64,000 nt of DNA from Natronococcus sp. AD-5 (lineage in GTDB: Archaea; Halobacteriota; Halobacteria; Halobacteriales; Natrialbaceae), in NCBI RefSeq assembly GCF_030734285.1, contig NZ_CP132294.1, positions 682,001-746,000 of the forward strand, written 5' to 3'. A model generated the notes under the pieces. The model was not told the DNA's origin, did not search any database, and saw only the letters and a list, made by a program, of their open reading frames with translations. Both the position numbers and the translations under genes were made by a program. How positions within the stretch are numbered: position 1 is the stretch's first letter; each line of letters opens with the position of its first letter. Below, in pieces: positions 16,009 through 23,754 of this stretch.

Positions 16009-17307
16009 TCACGGTGCCTGTCCGTAGATCAGGTTGCGCTGAATCTCGTTTGCACCCTCGTAGATGACGGGGATTCGCGCATCCCGGTAGACGCGGGCGA
16101 TCCGGCGCTCGTCGAGGATCGATCGGCCGCCGTGGAACTGCATCCCCCGCTCCGAGACGTCGACGGCCGCCTCCGTCGCCGCCGTCTTGGCTAGCGCAGC
16201 CCAGTATCCGGCGTTCTCCCGCCGTTCGACCTTTTCGCACGCGCGCCAGGTGAGCGTTCGCGCGCTTTCGAAGCCGATGAGCATGTCCGCGAGACCGTGC
16301 TGGACCGCCTGGAACTCGCTGATCGTCCGGCCGAACTCCTCGCGGTCGTGAGTGAACTCCCAGGCTTCCTCGATGGCGGCGGCGGCGAGACCGAGGCCGT
16401 GACCCGCGACGATCACGCGGCCGCGGTTGAAGAAGTCCGCGAGCATCGTGAACCCGGCTCCCTCGTAGCCGATCAGGTTCGATTCCGGGATGCGGCAGTC
16501 GTCGAACGTGATGTGGGCCTGCTTGGAGGCGCGCATCGCCATCTTTTCGGGAATGTGCTCGGCCTCGTACCCCTCGGTATCGGTCGGGACGATGAACATC
16601 GAGTGATTGCCGTAGCGGTCGTCCTCGTCGTCGCCAGTTCGCGCGTACACCGTGATCCAGTCGGCCTCGACGCCGTTGCCGATCCAGTACTTCTCGCCGT
16701 TGATGACGTACTCGTCTCCCTCCTTCTCCGCGGCTGCGCCGTCTTCTCGCGGGCGGGGGGACGGCTTCGCCGTCCCGTTCGAGGCGGCTTCGCCGCCTCG
16801 CAGCCCGCTCGAACGGTCCGCGGAACTCCGTTCCGCGCTACTCCGTTCCGAGGCACTTTGCGCCTCGCTCTTCTCGGCCCGGGTTCGCATTCCCGCGAGA
16901 TCGCTCCCCGTCTCGGGTTCCGAGACCGCGAGGCCGGAAATCTGGTCTCCTTCCGCCACCGGGCGAACGTACCGCTCGCACTGCTCGTCGGAGCCGTACT
17001 CGTAGGTGATCTCGCAGCCGAAGCTCGCGAGCTGCAGCGTCAGCGCGATTCCGGCGTCGGCCCGGTAGAACTCCTCGGCGAGCGCGAGCAGCTGCGGGAG
17101 ATCCAGCCCCCGGCCGCCCCACTCCTCCGGAATGTCCTGGGCGACGAGGTTCGCCTCCTGGCCCGCCTCGAGAACGTCGTGGGGATACTCGCCCGATTGA
17201 AAGTACTCCTGGGCGTTGGGTTCGATCCGTTCGCGAGCGAACTCGCGAGCCTCGGCCTTGACGTCGCGTGCGTGCTCCGGAACGATGCTGTCGTCCAGCA
17301 GATCCAT
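16009..17307 (-). CDS. Acyl-CoA dehydrogenase with 49-residue in-frame insertion
   Basis: Second acyl-CoA dehydrogenase of the window, 432 residues against about 380 for the family. Normal segments are SEPETGSDLAGMRTRAEK, WIGNG, DREEFGRTISEFQAVQHGLA, MQFHGGRSI and VIYEGANEIQRNL. Residues 147-195 are extra: a Ser/Arg/Glu/Ala-rich stretch encoded by tandem short hairpins (16723-16869), flanked by near-perfect copies of a 9-bp direct repeat. The insertion falls in the surface loop before the middle beta domain (VINGEKYWIG), so the fold may tolerate it. All catalytic segments remain, so the enzyme may still work. Confidence 0.88.
   Translation of the reverse strand: MDLLDDSIVPEHARDVKAEAREFARERIEPNAQEYFQSGEYPHDVLEAGQEANLVAQDIPEEWGGRGLDLPQLLALAEEFYRADAGIALTLQLASFGCEITYEYGSDEQCERYVRPVAEGDQISGLAVSEPETGSDLAGMRTRAEKSEAQSASERSSAERSSADRSSGLRGGEAASNGTAKPSPRPREDGAAAEKEGDEYVINGEKYWIGNGVEADWITVYARTGDDEDDRYGNHSMFIVPTDTEGYEAEHIPEKMAMRASKQAHITFDDCRIPESNLIGYEGAGFTMLADFFNRGRVIVAGHGLGLAAAAIEEAWEFTHDREEFGRTISEFQAVQHGLADMLIGFESARTLTWRACEKVERRENAGYWAALAKTAATEAAVDVSERGMQFHGGRSILDERRIARVYRDARIPVIYEGANEIQRNLIYGQAP
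16723..16869. repeat. 147-bp in-frame palindromic insertion inside acyl-CoA dehydrogenase
   Basis: The block holds four hairpins: 16758-16776 (GGGACGGC stem, TTC loop), 16780-16800 (CGAGGCGGC stem, TTC loop), 16820-16836 (GCGGAAC stem, TCC loop) and 16849-16867 (CGAGGC stem, 7-base loop). It is flanked by CTTCTCCGC (16723-16731) and CTTCTCGGC (16870-16878), an 8-of-9 direct repeat like a target duplication. Its length is a multiple of three and it contains no stop in the gene frame. It encodes residues 147-195, which the related dehydrogenase at 11837 lacks. Confidence 0.75.
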
Positions 17308-17395
17308 GCCGTGTCACTCGGTGGCAACGACCAAATAGTCGGTGGGCGTCGGTGCAAGCCCTCGTCCGCCGCCGTCTCGAGTCCGCTCGCGTCTA

Positions 17396-17860
17396 TCAAG
17401 GCGACCGAATCAGGTCGTCCGCGGAAACGTCCGTCCGTTCCAGACGCCGGACGTCCCAGGCGACGTCGGCGACGACGTGCGCGTAGAGCACGACGGCCGT
17501 GATGACGGCGAGCGACACGCTCGCGAGAGCGAGCGCCGGAACGAGGATGCCCGTGAGCATCAGGTGGCTCAACAGTCGCGTGAGCGCGCCGACGTCGCCC
17601 CGGTCGAAAATTCGGTCCTGGTCCGTAAACGCCGCGAACGGATTGACGAGAGAGAACCGGAGGGGATCCCACGTCCCCGTCTTGAAGCGCGCGATGACGA
17701 AGTGATCGAGATCGATGAACACGCCGACGGCCGTGCCGTAGGCGACGACGACGGGGGCGGGAACGGTCAGACCGCCGACCTCGACCGGCCCGACCGCGGA
17801 GACGAGAATCGCAGAGACGACGAGCGAAACGGCCGCGTGGTGTTTCGAGTAGATCGAGTT
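17396..17860 (-). CDS. Membrane protein with YSKHHAAVS N-terminus; start codon apparently lost
   Basis: Multi-helix membrane protein of unknown function. The frame between the stop at 17861-17863 and the stop at 17396 reads well throughout: YSKHHAAVSLVVSA, a helix, GTAVGVFIDLDHFVIARF, LTRLLSHLML and two more hydrophobic stretches. There is no ATG or GTG at the beginning; the first GTG is at 17722, inside the conserved-looking GVFIDLDHF segment. One A fewer in the AAA at 17859-17861 (minus strand) would create GTG-AAC-TCG in frame. So either the gene has a one-base insertion or sequence error, a non-standard ATC start at 17854 is used, or translation starts late at 17722. Confidence 0.55.
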   Translation of the reverse strand, partial: NSIYSKHHAAVSLVVSAILVSAVGPVEVGGLTVPAPVVVAYGTAVGVFIDLDHFVIARFKTGTWDPLRFSLVNPFAAFTDQDRIFDRGDVGALTRLLSHLMLTGILVPALALASVSLAVITAVVLYAHVVADVAWDVRRLERTDVSADDLIRSP

Positions 17861-17909
17861 TCACCTGGTGCCGCTGACGCCGTCGAGACACTAAATGGTC
17901 TCGCAACCC

Positions 17910-18287
17910 TCACCCGGCGAACCCGGAGAGCAACCAGTCGCCGTCCTCGCTCTCCTCGTCGGCGATCCCCGGCGCGCTCACGAGGACGAACGCGCTCTCG
18001 CGGTCGCCGTTGCGGATCTGGCGCGTCGATTCCGGCGGGATCCACAGCGCATCACCCGTCTCCATCTCGACGGGTTCGTCGTCGATGACGACCGTCGCTT
18101 CGCCCTCGATGAGGACGTACACCTCCTCGTGTTCGTTGTCCGCGTGGTCGTGTGGCTGACTCTTCCAGTCCGGGTCGCAGCGTGCGACCGTCACACCGAC
18201 CTGCTCCGTCTCGAGCGGGTCGCTGAGAAAGTGCATCGCACTCGAGACCTGATCGACGTCCTCGTAATTGACCTTCCGGTAAGACAT
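17910..18287 (-). CDS. Cupin-domain protein
   Basis: Small single-domain cupin of 125 residues. Metal-binding motif 1 is visible as HDHADNEHEEVYVLIEG (two His and a Glu spaced as in the family), followed by the second motif region GDALWIPPES, in which the usual His is not obvious. The protein probably forms a dimeric beta barrel binding a metal ion. Enzyme or sensory function cannot be told. It lies downstream of nikR on the same strand with a 240-bp gap, so co-transcription is possible but not shown. Confidence 0.8.
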   Translation of the reverse strand: MSYRKVNYEDVDQVSSAMHFLSDPLETEQVGVTVARCDPDWKSQPHDHADNEHEEVYVLIEGEATVVIDDEPVEMETGDALWIPPESTRQIRNGDRESAFVLVSAPGIADEESEDGDWLLSGFAG

Positions 18288-18529
18288 AGGTGCCAGTACG
18301 TCGGGCCGATAGTAAAACTACACGTTCTGTGAAAATAGGACCCGGTGCGAATACGTCCCGACTCTCCTGTACGAGTGCCGTACGGCGCGGGTTACGCGGT
18401 AGACCGTTTCGAGACGTTCCGTCCTGCGGTCCGCGAGTATCGGTTTCGGCCGACTGTTCGTTCGCGTACGGCCGCGACCGATCGACGCGAAGAAGGGTTC
18501 CGGTATCGAACTACGTCTCCGGTTGAGAT

Positions 18530-18967
18530 CTACTGATTACTTCCCTCTTGTGAAATTGGGTCGAAACTGTCGACCGGCGTCACGGAGTAGTCGACGGTCA
18601 GCGCGTCCTTCGTCGCCCGAATCTTTCCGACGAACGTCGAAATATCCTCGAGTTCGCCCTCGAGGACGAACAACTCCATACAGTAGTGGTCGCCGACGTG
18701 GCTGTGGAAGTTCGACGCGACGAGGTCCTCGTGTTCGTGACGCAGGTGCATCATTCGCTCTTCGACGCTCGTCGTCTCGTAGTCGAATAACACGGTGACG
18801 ATTCCCATCAGATCGTGGTCCTCGAGGCGAGTGTCCTCGAACTCGCCGAGGAGGTTGCGGGAGGCCTCGCGGACGACCTCGCTGCGGCCGGTGTAGCCGT
18901 GTTCGTCGGCGAACTGGTCGAGTCGCTCGAGGAGTTCGTCCGGCATCGAGACGCTGACGACTGCCAT
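18530..18967 (-). CDS. nikR: NikR-type nickel-responsive ribbon-helix-helix regulator
   Basis: Metal-dependent transcription repressor of 145 residues. Residues 1-45 form the ribbon-helix-helix DNA-binding domain ([32 protein letters not shown]). The rest is the ACT-like nickel-binding domain: [25 protein letters not shown] contains the His-x-His and Cys ligands seen in E. coli NikR, followed by VLEGELEDI. No nickel transporter or urease gene is in the window, so its targets lie elsewhere or include itself. A TATA-like CTTAATAG lies about 25 bases before the ATG, and an inverted repeat lies further upstream. Nickel is inferred from the conserved ligands. Confidence 0.88.
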   Translation of the reverse strand: MAVVSVSMPDELLERLDQFADEHGYTGRSEVVREASRNLLGEFEDTRLEDHDLMGIVTVLFDYETTSVEERMMHLRHEHEDLVASNFHSHVGDHYCMELFVLEGELEDISTFVGKIRATKDALTVDYSVTPVDSFDPISQEGSNQ

Positions 18968-18987
18968 ATAATAACTCGGTGCCGTTC

Positions 18988-18996
18988 AACTATTAA
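18988..18996 (-). promoter_or_regulatory. TATA-like box of nikR
   Basis: CTTAATAG on the minus strand ends about 21 bases before the ATG at 18967, which fits a leaderless transcript. Inferred from position and sequence only. Confidence 0.4.
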
Positions 18997-19010
18997 GGCT
19001 TACTATCGAT

Positions 19011-19041
19011 CCGGTTACCGGCCGAACCCGTCGGTAGCCGG
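19011..19041. promoter_or_regulatory. Inverted repeat upstream of nikR, candidate operator
   Basis: Half-sites CCGGTTACC (19011-19019) and GGTAGCCGG (19033-19041) are inverted copies matching at 8 of 9 positions, 13 bases apart. They lie just upstream of the nikR TATA-like box. NikR proteins bind widely spaced inverted repeats, so autoregulation is a fair guess. The site could equally serve the divergent creatininase gene at 19113. Confidence 0.35.
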
Positions 19042-19112
19042 GGCGAAGCGGTCGACTTCACGGCGCGACGAAGGCCGCACAACGTTTTGGCGATCCGCGG
19101 CGAGGGTGAAAT

Positions 19113-19904
19113 ATGTTCTTACCAGAGCAGGCCTGGCCCGATCTCGCCGACTACGTCGCGAGCGAGTCGCTCGCGGTGATTCCGCTCGGGTCGACCGAAC
19201 AACACGGGCCGCACCTGCCCGAGGGCACCGACTATCTGATCGCGGAGGCGCTCGCTCGAACGGCGACCGGCCGTACCGGGCACCTCTGTACGCCGCCGAT
19301 CCCGATCGGCGTCAGCTCTCACCACCGGCAGTTCCACGGGACGATGTGGGTCGACCCGCCGGTGTTTCGCGATTACGTGGAGAATCTCTCGCGCAATCTC
19401 ACCTACCACGGCATCGACCGGATCGTCTACGTCAACGCTCACGGCGGCAACGTCGCCCACCTCCGCGAGGTCGGCCGCCGACTACACGACGACGAGACCG
19501 CCTTCGCTATCGAGTGGATGTGGGACGAATCGATCCCCGGACTCATCGAGGAAGTTTTCGAAACGCCCGGCCCCCACGGCGGCCCGAAGGAGACGGCGAT
19601 GATCATGCACATCGCCGAGGAACTCGTCCACGACGACCGCCTCGAGGAGGCTCGCGACGGCGGCGCGGTCTTCGATTACGACGCCGAGCGCGTCCACGGC
19701 GCGACGACGTTCTACGATTCGATCGAGAACAGCCCAAACGGCGTCTTCGGCGATCAGACCGACGCGACGCCCGCCGTCGGCGAACGGCTCTTCGAAGCCG
19801 CGACCGACCAGTTGGTCGCGCTGCTCGAATGGCTCGACGGCCAGCCGTTCGACGACCTGATGCCGGAGCCTCACCTCGGCTCCTATCCCGGAGGCGAGGG
19901 CTAG
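19113..19904 (+). CDS. Creatininase-family amidohydrolase
   Basis: Metal-dependent amidohydrolase of 263 residues in the creatininase superfamily. Metal-ligand segments are visible: PLGSTEQHGPHLPEGTD (Glu, His and Asp) near residues 25-40, GVSSHHRQFHGTM, VNAHGGNVAHL near residue 110 and GGPKETAMIMH. The family includes creatinine amidohydrolase, the ArfB deformylase of archaeal flavin/F420 synthesis and MftE peptidases. The neighbours do not point to any one of these. It is divergent from nikR. The fold is certain, the substrate unknown. Confidence 0.85.
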   Translation: MFLPEQAWPDLADYVASESLAVIPLGSTEQHGPHLPEGTDYLIAEALARTATGRTGHLCTPPIPIGVSSHHRQFHGTMWVDPPVFRDYVENLSRNLTYHGIDRIVYVNAHGGNVAHLREVGRRLHDDETAFAIEWMWDESIPGLIEEVFETPGPHGGPKETAMIMHIAEELVHDDRLEEARDGGAVFDYDAERVHGATTFYDSIENSPNGVFGDQTDATPAVGERLFEAATDQLVALLEWLDGQPFDDLMPEPHLGSYPGGEG

Positions 19905-20525
19905 ATCGGCTCCGAGCGGGCGGACGCGCATACGACGGGTGTCTTCGACCAATCATCCATTACCGAACCTGTCGTTCCAGACGGATCTTCGTCCGTCGCC
20001 GTGTGCGTTCCGCGATCGAACTCCGCTTCGGTCGCTGTAGGCGTGTACGCCGCTCGGCGCTGTTGCGCTCGGACCTACCACTCTCACCGCCTCGAGACGG
20101 CGATTCGATTCGTCCCGTCCCATCGTTCGCCCGCGCGAACGTCCTCGAACGGCGCTTCGTTCCCTGATCGGGTCGAAATCCGAATGCGGGTGGCGTTCGG
20201 TCGTGAATGAAACTCGGTAGATCGGTTCGACCAACGGATTCTCAACTGAAAGGTCCCGAGACGGGACGTATCGATCGGCTGGCGGCGCTGGCACCAATTG
20301 TCGTTTATCGCCGGCCCGCGCAACGTCGCTCCGTACTCGTCGAGGATTTTCCGTTTCGCCAGTAATTCGCGTTCGACACGGATCGCGTACGGTTCGCCTG
20401 CCGCGCAATTCGGGGTAACAGACACTTCAAATAAGACGCCCCATTCAACCCAAATATATTGTTTTCGTTATATTTTGATAGACACTCAATTACAAAGCCC
20501 GGGACGCGACTAACGCCGTTCGTAC
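19905..20525. other. 621-bp intergenic region, no gene recognised
   Basis: Short open frames occur on both strands (for example 20084-20425 minus and 20298-20513 plus), but none has a recognisable motif or convincing amino-acid composition. The last 80 bases are AT-rich (AAATATATTG near 20451) and probably hold the promoter of the MscS-like gene at 20526. Confidence 0.4.
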
Positions 20526-21338
20526 ATGGTACAGTTACAACCCGTCCAACAGGTACAGGTCCCCCCGTGGCTACAAGATCCCGTCGCGGACCTCATCACG
20601 TTCCTTCCGCGCCTCGTCGGCGCGCTGGTGATCCTCTTCATCGGCTGGATCATCGGTCGCCTCGCCGCGGGCGTCGTCCGGCGCCTCGCCGACGGCGTCG
20701 AACTCGACCGCATGGTTCTCGAGACGCCGCTCGGACGCATACTCGGCGGCACGGAACGGGCAGTCTCGGCCGCGTTCGGTAAGCTGGCGAAGTGGTTCGT
20801 CTACGCCCTCGCGATCCTGGCGGCGGCGAACGCCCTCGCGATCCCGCTGCTCTCGCAGTGGATCAACACCGCGGTAACCTACCTGCCGGCTTTCATCGCG
20901 GGGCTGCTCGTCATCGTCCTCGGCTTCGTCGTCGCCGACTTCATCGGTGACATCATCGAACGGACGCAGGCGGCGACCGAATCCGCGTACACCGGCTGGT
21001 TCGCCAACGGCGCCCGGCTGTTCCTCTACTTCACGGCGATCGTCATCGGTCTCGACACGATGGGGATCAACGTCAACATCCTCTACGTCTTCGCGCGAGC
21101 GCTCGCGTGGGGACTCGCCGCGGCCGTCGCAATCGGCGTCGGCGTCGCGTTCGGCTGGGGCGGCAAGGACTACGTCTCCGAGAACATCGATCGCTGGATG
21201 GGACGTACCGCTAGCGTGACGCCCGACGAAGGAGCCGGATCCGGCGGATCGAGGGATCGATCCCGCGGCCAGACTCGCGGCGCCGACCGCGAATCCGGAT
21301 CCGAACCCGGCCCCGGTCCGAGCGACGAAGACGACTGA
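20526..21338 (+). CDS. MscS-like small-conductance channel / conserved TM-helix protein
   Basis: Membrane protein of 270 residues with five or so hydrophobic helices (residues about 25-55, 90-110, 115-140, 165-180 and 190-210). The first, RLVGALVILFIGWIIGRLAAGVVRRL, is the conserved TM-helix repeat found in mechanosensitive-channel relatives, and a second copy starts near YLPAFIAGLLVIVLGFVVADFIGDIIERT. The soluble beta domain of true MscS is missing. The C-terminal 50 residues are polar and low complexity. It probably belongs to the CmpX/TM_helix group involved in osmotic stress; channel activity is inferred. Confidence 0.75.
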   Translation: MVQLQPVQQVQVPPWLQDPVADLITFLPRLVGALVILFIGWIIGRLAAGVVRRLADGVELDRMVLETPLGRILGGTERAVSAAFGKLAKWFVYALAILAAANALAIPLLSQWINTAVTYLPAFIAGLLVIVLGFVVADFIGDIIERTQAATESAYTGWFANGARLFLYFTAIVIGLDTMGINVNILYVFARALAWGLAAAVAIGVGVAFGWGGKDYVSENIDRWMGRTASVTPDEGAGSGGSRDRSRGQTRGADRESGSEPGPGPSDEDD

Positions 21339-21364
21339 ATCCCGCAGTCGACTCTGTCGACGAG

Positions 21365-21874
21365 TTACTCCGCGGTCGACCGAGCCCGCGGCGCTTTTCC
21401 GGTCGGGTCGTCCGGAAAGAGCGGTTTGACCGGGACGACGACGAAAGACTTGACGAGCTGGCCGCCGCTCGGTCGCCACTTTTCGAGACGCGCGATCGAG
21501 TGCGTCTCGGCGTAACACGCCTCGATCCGGTCGAGAGCGCTCTCGAACGCGTTCCTGTCGAACCGGTCGGCCAGGACGCGGTCGCTAACTACTGCGACCC
21601 CGTTCGTGCGCGCGTACACGTCGAGACGCCCCTCGAAAACGTACTCCAGTTCCTCGATGCACTCGTGGATCTCGCTGAACGCCGATCGATCGCCGCCCAT
21701 CGGGAAAGAGACGTACGCCTGATACCGGTCGGGTCGTTCGGCGACGCGTCGCTTCCAGAGTCGCTTCGCGAACGCCAGACACCCTCCGCCCGGAAGCCGC
21801 GACGCGATACCTCCTCCCGCGGGATCCGTTCGACGGTCCGCGAGCGTCCGGATCGTCTTCGACTGGGTCGCCAT
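21365..21874 (-). CDS. Conserved hypothetical protein
   Basis: A protein of about 169 residues with no motif I recognise. The segment RYQAYVSFPMGGDRSAFSEIHECIEELEYVFEGRLDVYAR looks like an alternating helix/strand domain, and the mix of hydrophobic and acidic residues is that of a real soluble protein. The N-terminal 40 residues are basic and less ordered. The start is ATG 21874 (MATQSK); a second ATG lies two codons upstream. It is convergent with the MscS-like gene (26 bp apart). Function unknown. Confidence 0.6.
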   Translation of the reverse strand: MATQSKTIRTLADRRTDPAGGGIASRLPGGGCLAFAKRLWKRRVAERPDRYQAYVSFPMGGDRSAFSEIHECIEELEYVFEGRLDVYARTNGVAVVSDRVLADRFDRNAFESALDRIEACYAETHSIARLEKWRPSGGQLVKSFVVVPVKPLFPDDPTGKAPRARSTAE

Positions 21875-22022
21875 CCACATCCGTTCTCACCTTCGTCTCG
21901 TCGGCGCCGGTAATACGTCCTTTGTTGTCGACCGCGGACGAACGACGATCGCCGCCCGCCCGGTTCGGCGCGGCCGGTTCGGGGGAGTTTTGTATAAACA
22001 GCTCACTACCTACGCAGCAGGC

Positions 22023-22475
22023 ATGACCCGACCGTTTTCCGCCCTCCGGTCGCCGCCGCTCGCCGGTTCCGTCGCCGTCGTCGCCGTCGGCGTCGCGGTT
22101 AATACCGGATTGGATTCGCCGTACCGGCTCCTCCCGGCCCTGCTGTTGACGGCCGTCGGCGTCGCCGGCGTGGCCAACGGCGCCCGCGACTACACCGTCG
22201 ATCGGCTCCGTCTCGCGACGAAACGCTGGTGGGCGCTCGCGTTCGTCGCGTTCCTCCCGTACGGACTGGCGACGGCCCCCGAGAACGAATCCGCGGCAGC
22301 CGTCGGCGACGCGTTCGCCGACCCGATCGCCGGGTTCGTGCTCGAGTCGGTCGCCGGAGCGGCGGTCTGCTGTGCGGTGGCGATAACGGTACTGTACGGC
22401 CTCGCTACCTACGGCATCCATCCGGGACGTCCGTCTCCGGAGGAGCGCATCCTGGTCGACGGAGGCGAAGAATAG
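22023..22475 (+). CDS. Small four-helix membrane protein, unknown function
   Basis: A 150-residue protein with hydrophobic stretches near residues 14-30, 38-52, 70-85 and 105-130 (VAGAAVCCAVAITVLYGLATYG) and a short acidic tail. ATG 22023 (MTRPFSALRS) is chosen; an in-frame ATG at 21990 would add 11 residues. It is followed 52 bp later by another membrane protein of the same size and layout, so the two may act together. No function can be assigned. Confidence 0.65.
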   Translation: MTRPFSALRSPPLAGSVAVVAVGVAVNTGLDSPYRLLPALLLTAVGVAGVANGARDYTVDRLRLATKRWWALAFVAFLPYGLATAPENESAAAVGDAFADPIAGFVLESVAGAAVCCAVAITVLYGLATYGIHPGRPSPEERILVDGGEE

Positions 22476-22527
22476 TCGCCGTACCCAACAGGTATTTGTA
22501 CGCCCGCACACTGCTCACAGCAAAACG

Positions 22528-22980
22528 GTGCCTCCCGTGCTCCCAACAGTTCATCGTTCGGATCGGCTCTCGCTCGCCGTCTCGTTCGCCCTGTTCGCCG
22601 GTGCCGGCGCGACGACCGCCGCCGGGGACGCCCTCGGTCCGACTGCGGGCGCGACCGCGCTCGCCGTCGGCGGCGTCTACTGCACGGCGCGCTACGCCGA
22701 CCGCGTCTCTCGAAAGGAACTCGCCCAGCTCGCGCTGGGGCTGTGGATCGGCTTTCTCGCTATTGCCGGCCTTCACCTCGCCGGCCTCGGGACGATCGCC
22801 TCGGTCGTCCCCGGTTCGACGACCGTCCTCGCGCACTCGCTGATGGCGGTCACGTGGGCGTCGCTGCTCTCGTCCTGTTCGGCGACGGTCTTTCTCGGTT
22901 TCCGCGAGTACGCGAGAACCGGGACGGAACTCCCGGAAGAACAGGTACTCGAGGGCGAGACGCCCTCCGATTACAGATAG
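22528..22980 (+). CDS. Small four-helix membrane protein, unknown function
   Basis: A 150-residue protein beginning at GTG 22528, with four hydrophobic stretches (SLAVSFALFAGAGA, GATALAVGGVYC, LALGLWIGFLAIAGLHLAGL and LMAVTWASLLSSCSATVFLGF) and an acidic tail. It follows a protein of the same layout on the same strand and is convergent with the O-methyltransferase. Function unknown. Confidence 0.62.
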   Translation: MPPVLPTVHRSDRLSLAVSFALFAGAGATTAAGDALGPTAGATALAVGGVYCTARYADRVSRKELAQLALGLWIGFLAIAGLHLAGLGTIASVVPGSTTVLAHSLMAVTWASLLSSCSATVFLGFREYARTGTELPEEQVLEGETPSDYR

Positions 22981-23004
22981 TCGGGGCGAAACCCGCGGCG
23001 GAAG

Positions 23005-23673
23005 TCACTCGACGCGGTAACTCACCGCGATCCCTTCCCCGAGCGGGAGGACGATCGTCTCGAACGCCGGATCCGTCGTGACGCGCTCGAGGTAGTCGGC
23101 GATCCCCTGCGTGTGCTCGTCGACGTCGTCGGGTGTATCGCCTTCAGCAATCGCCAGCAGCTTATCGAAGTCTATCGGTCCCGCGGTGATCGCGTTGTCC
23201 GCGACGACGACGCCCCCGACGGGAACCTTCGAGCGGACGGCCTCGAAGGCGTCGGCGTACCGGTGTTTCTGGTGATCGATCAGCACGACGTCGAACGGCC
23301 CCTCGTAGTCGTCGATCGTCTCGAGCGCGTCGCCGAGTTCGTACCGCGTGCGGCCCTCGTAGCCGCCGGCGGCCATGTACTCGCGGGCGAGCTCGAGTTC
23401 GTCCGCGTCGACCTCGGTGAGCACGATCTCGCCGTCTGCGGGAAGGGCGTCGGCGAACCAGTACGCCGAGTAGCCGTAGCCGGAGCCGAACTCGAAGATC
23501 CGCTCGGCGTCGGCGAGTCGGGCGACGAACCGGAGGACCGCGCCGACTTCCGGGCCGACGTGGGGGAACCCCTCGGCGCGGGCGTACTCGTCCATCTCGC
23601 GCAGCGTCTCGTCCGGTTCGGGGCCGACCGCGCGAACGAAGCGAACGATTTCGTCTGACAGGACGTCCGTCAT
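23005..23673 (-). CDS. Class I SAM-dependent O-methyltransferase
   Basis: Methyltransferase of 222 residues resembling the catechol/caffeoyl-CoA O-methyltransferase family. The SAM-binding motif FEFGSGYGYSAYWFADAL is at about residues 60-78, the acidic end of strand 2 is LTEVDADELELA, and the metal/active region is DVVLIDHQKHRYADAFEAV, followed by GGVVVADNAITAG. The first ATG within the conserved part (23673, MTDVLSDE) is chosen. It is divergent from the amidase gene at 23755. The acceptor is unknown. Confidence 0.85.
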   Translation of the reverse strand: MTDVLSDEIVRFVRAVGPEPDETLREMDEYARAEGFPHVGPEVGAVLRFVARLADAERIFEFGSGYGYSAYWFADALPADGEIVLTEVDADELELAREYMAAGGYEGRTRYELGDALETIDDYEGPFDVVLIDHQKHRYADAFEAVRSKVPVGGVVVADNAITAGPIDFDKLLAIAEGDTPDDVDEHTQGIADYLERVTTDPAFETIVLPLGEGIAVSYRVE

Positions 23674-23754
23674 ACCGGTTCGTACGACCCGGATCACATA
23701 GAGTTCCGGGACGACAACGAATTTGGGATCCGTTATGCAACATCACACCGTTCC

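Noticed and set aside
20084-20425. Minus-strand open frame in the 20-kb intergenic region
   Set aside because: No recognisable motif, basic and Asn/Thr/Arg-rich composition unlike haloarchaeal proteins, and no promoter-like element at its start.
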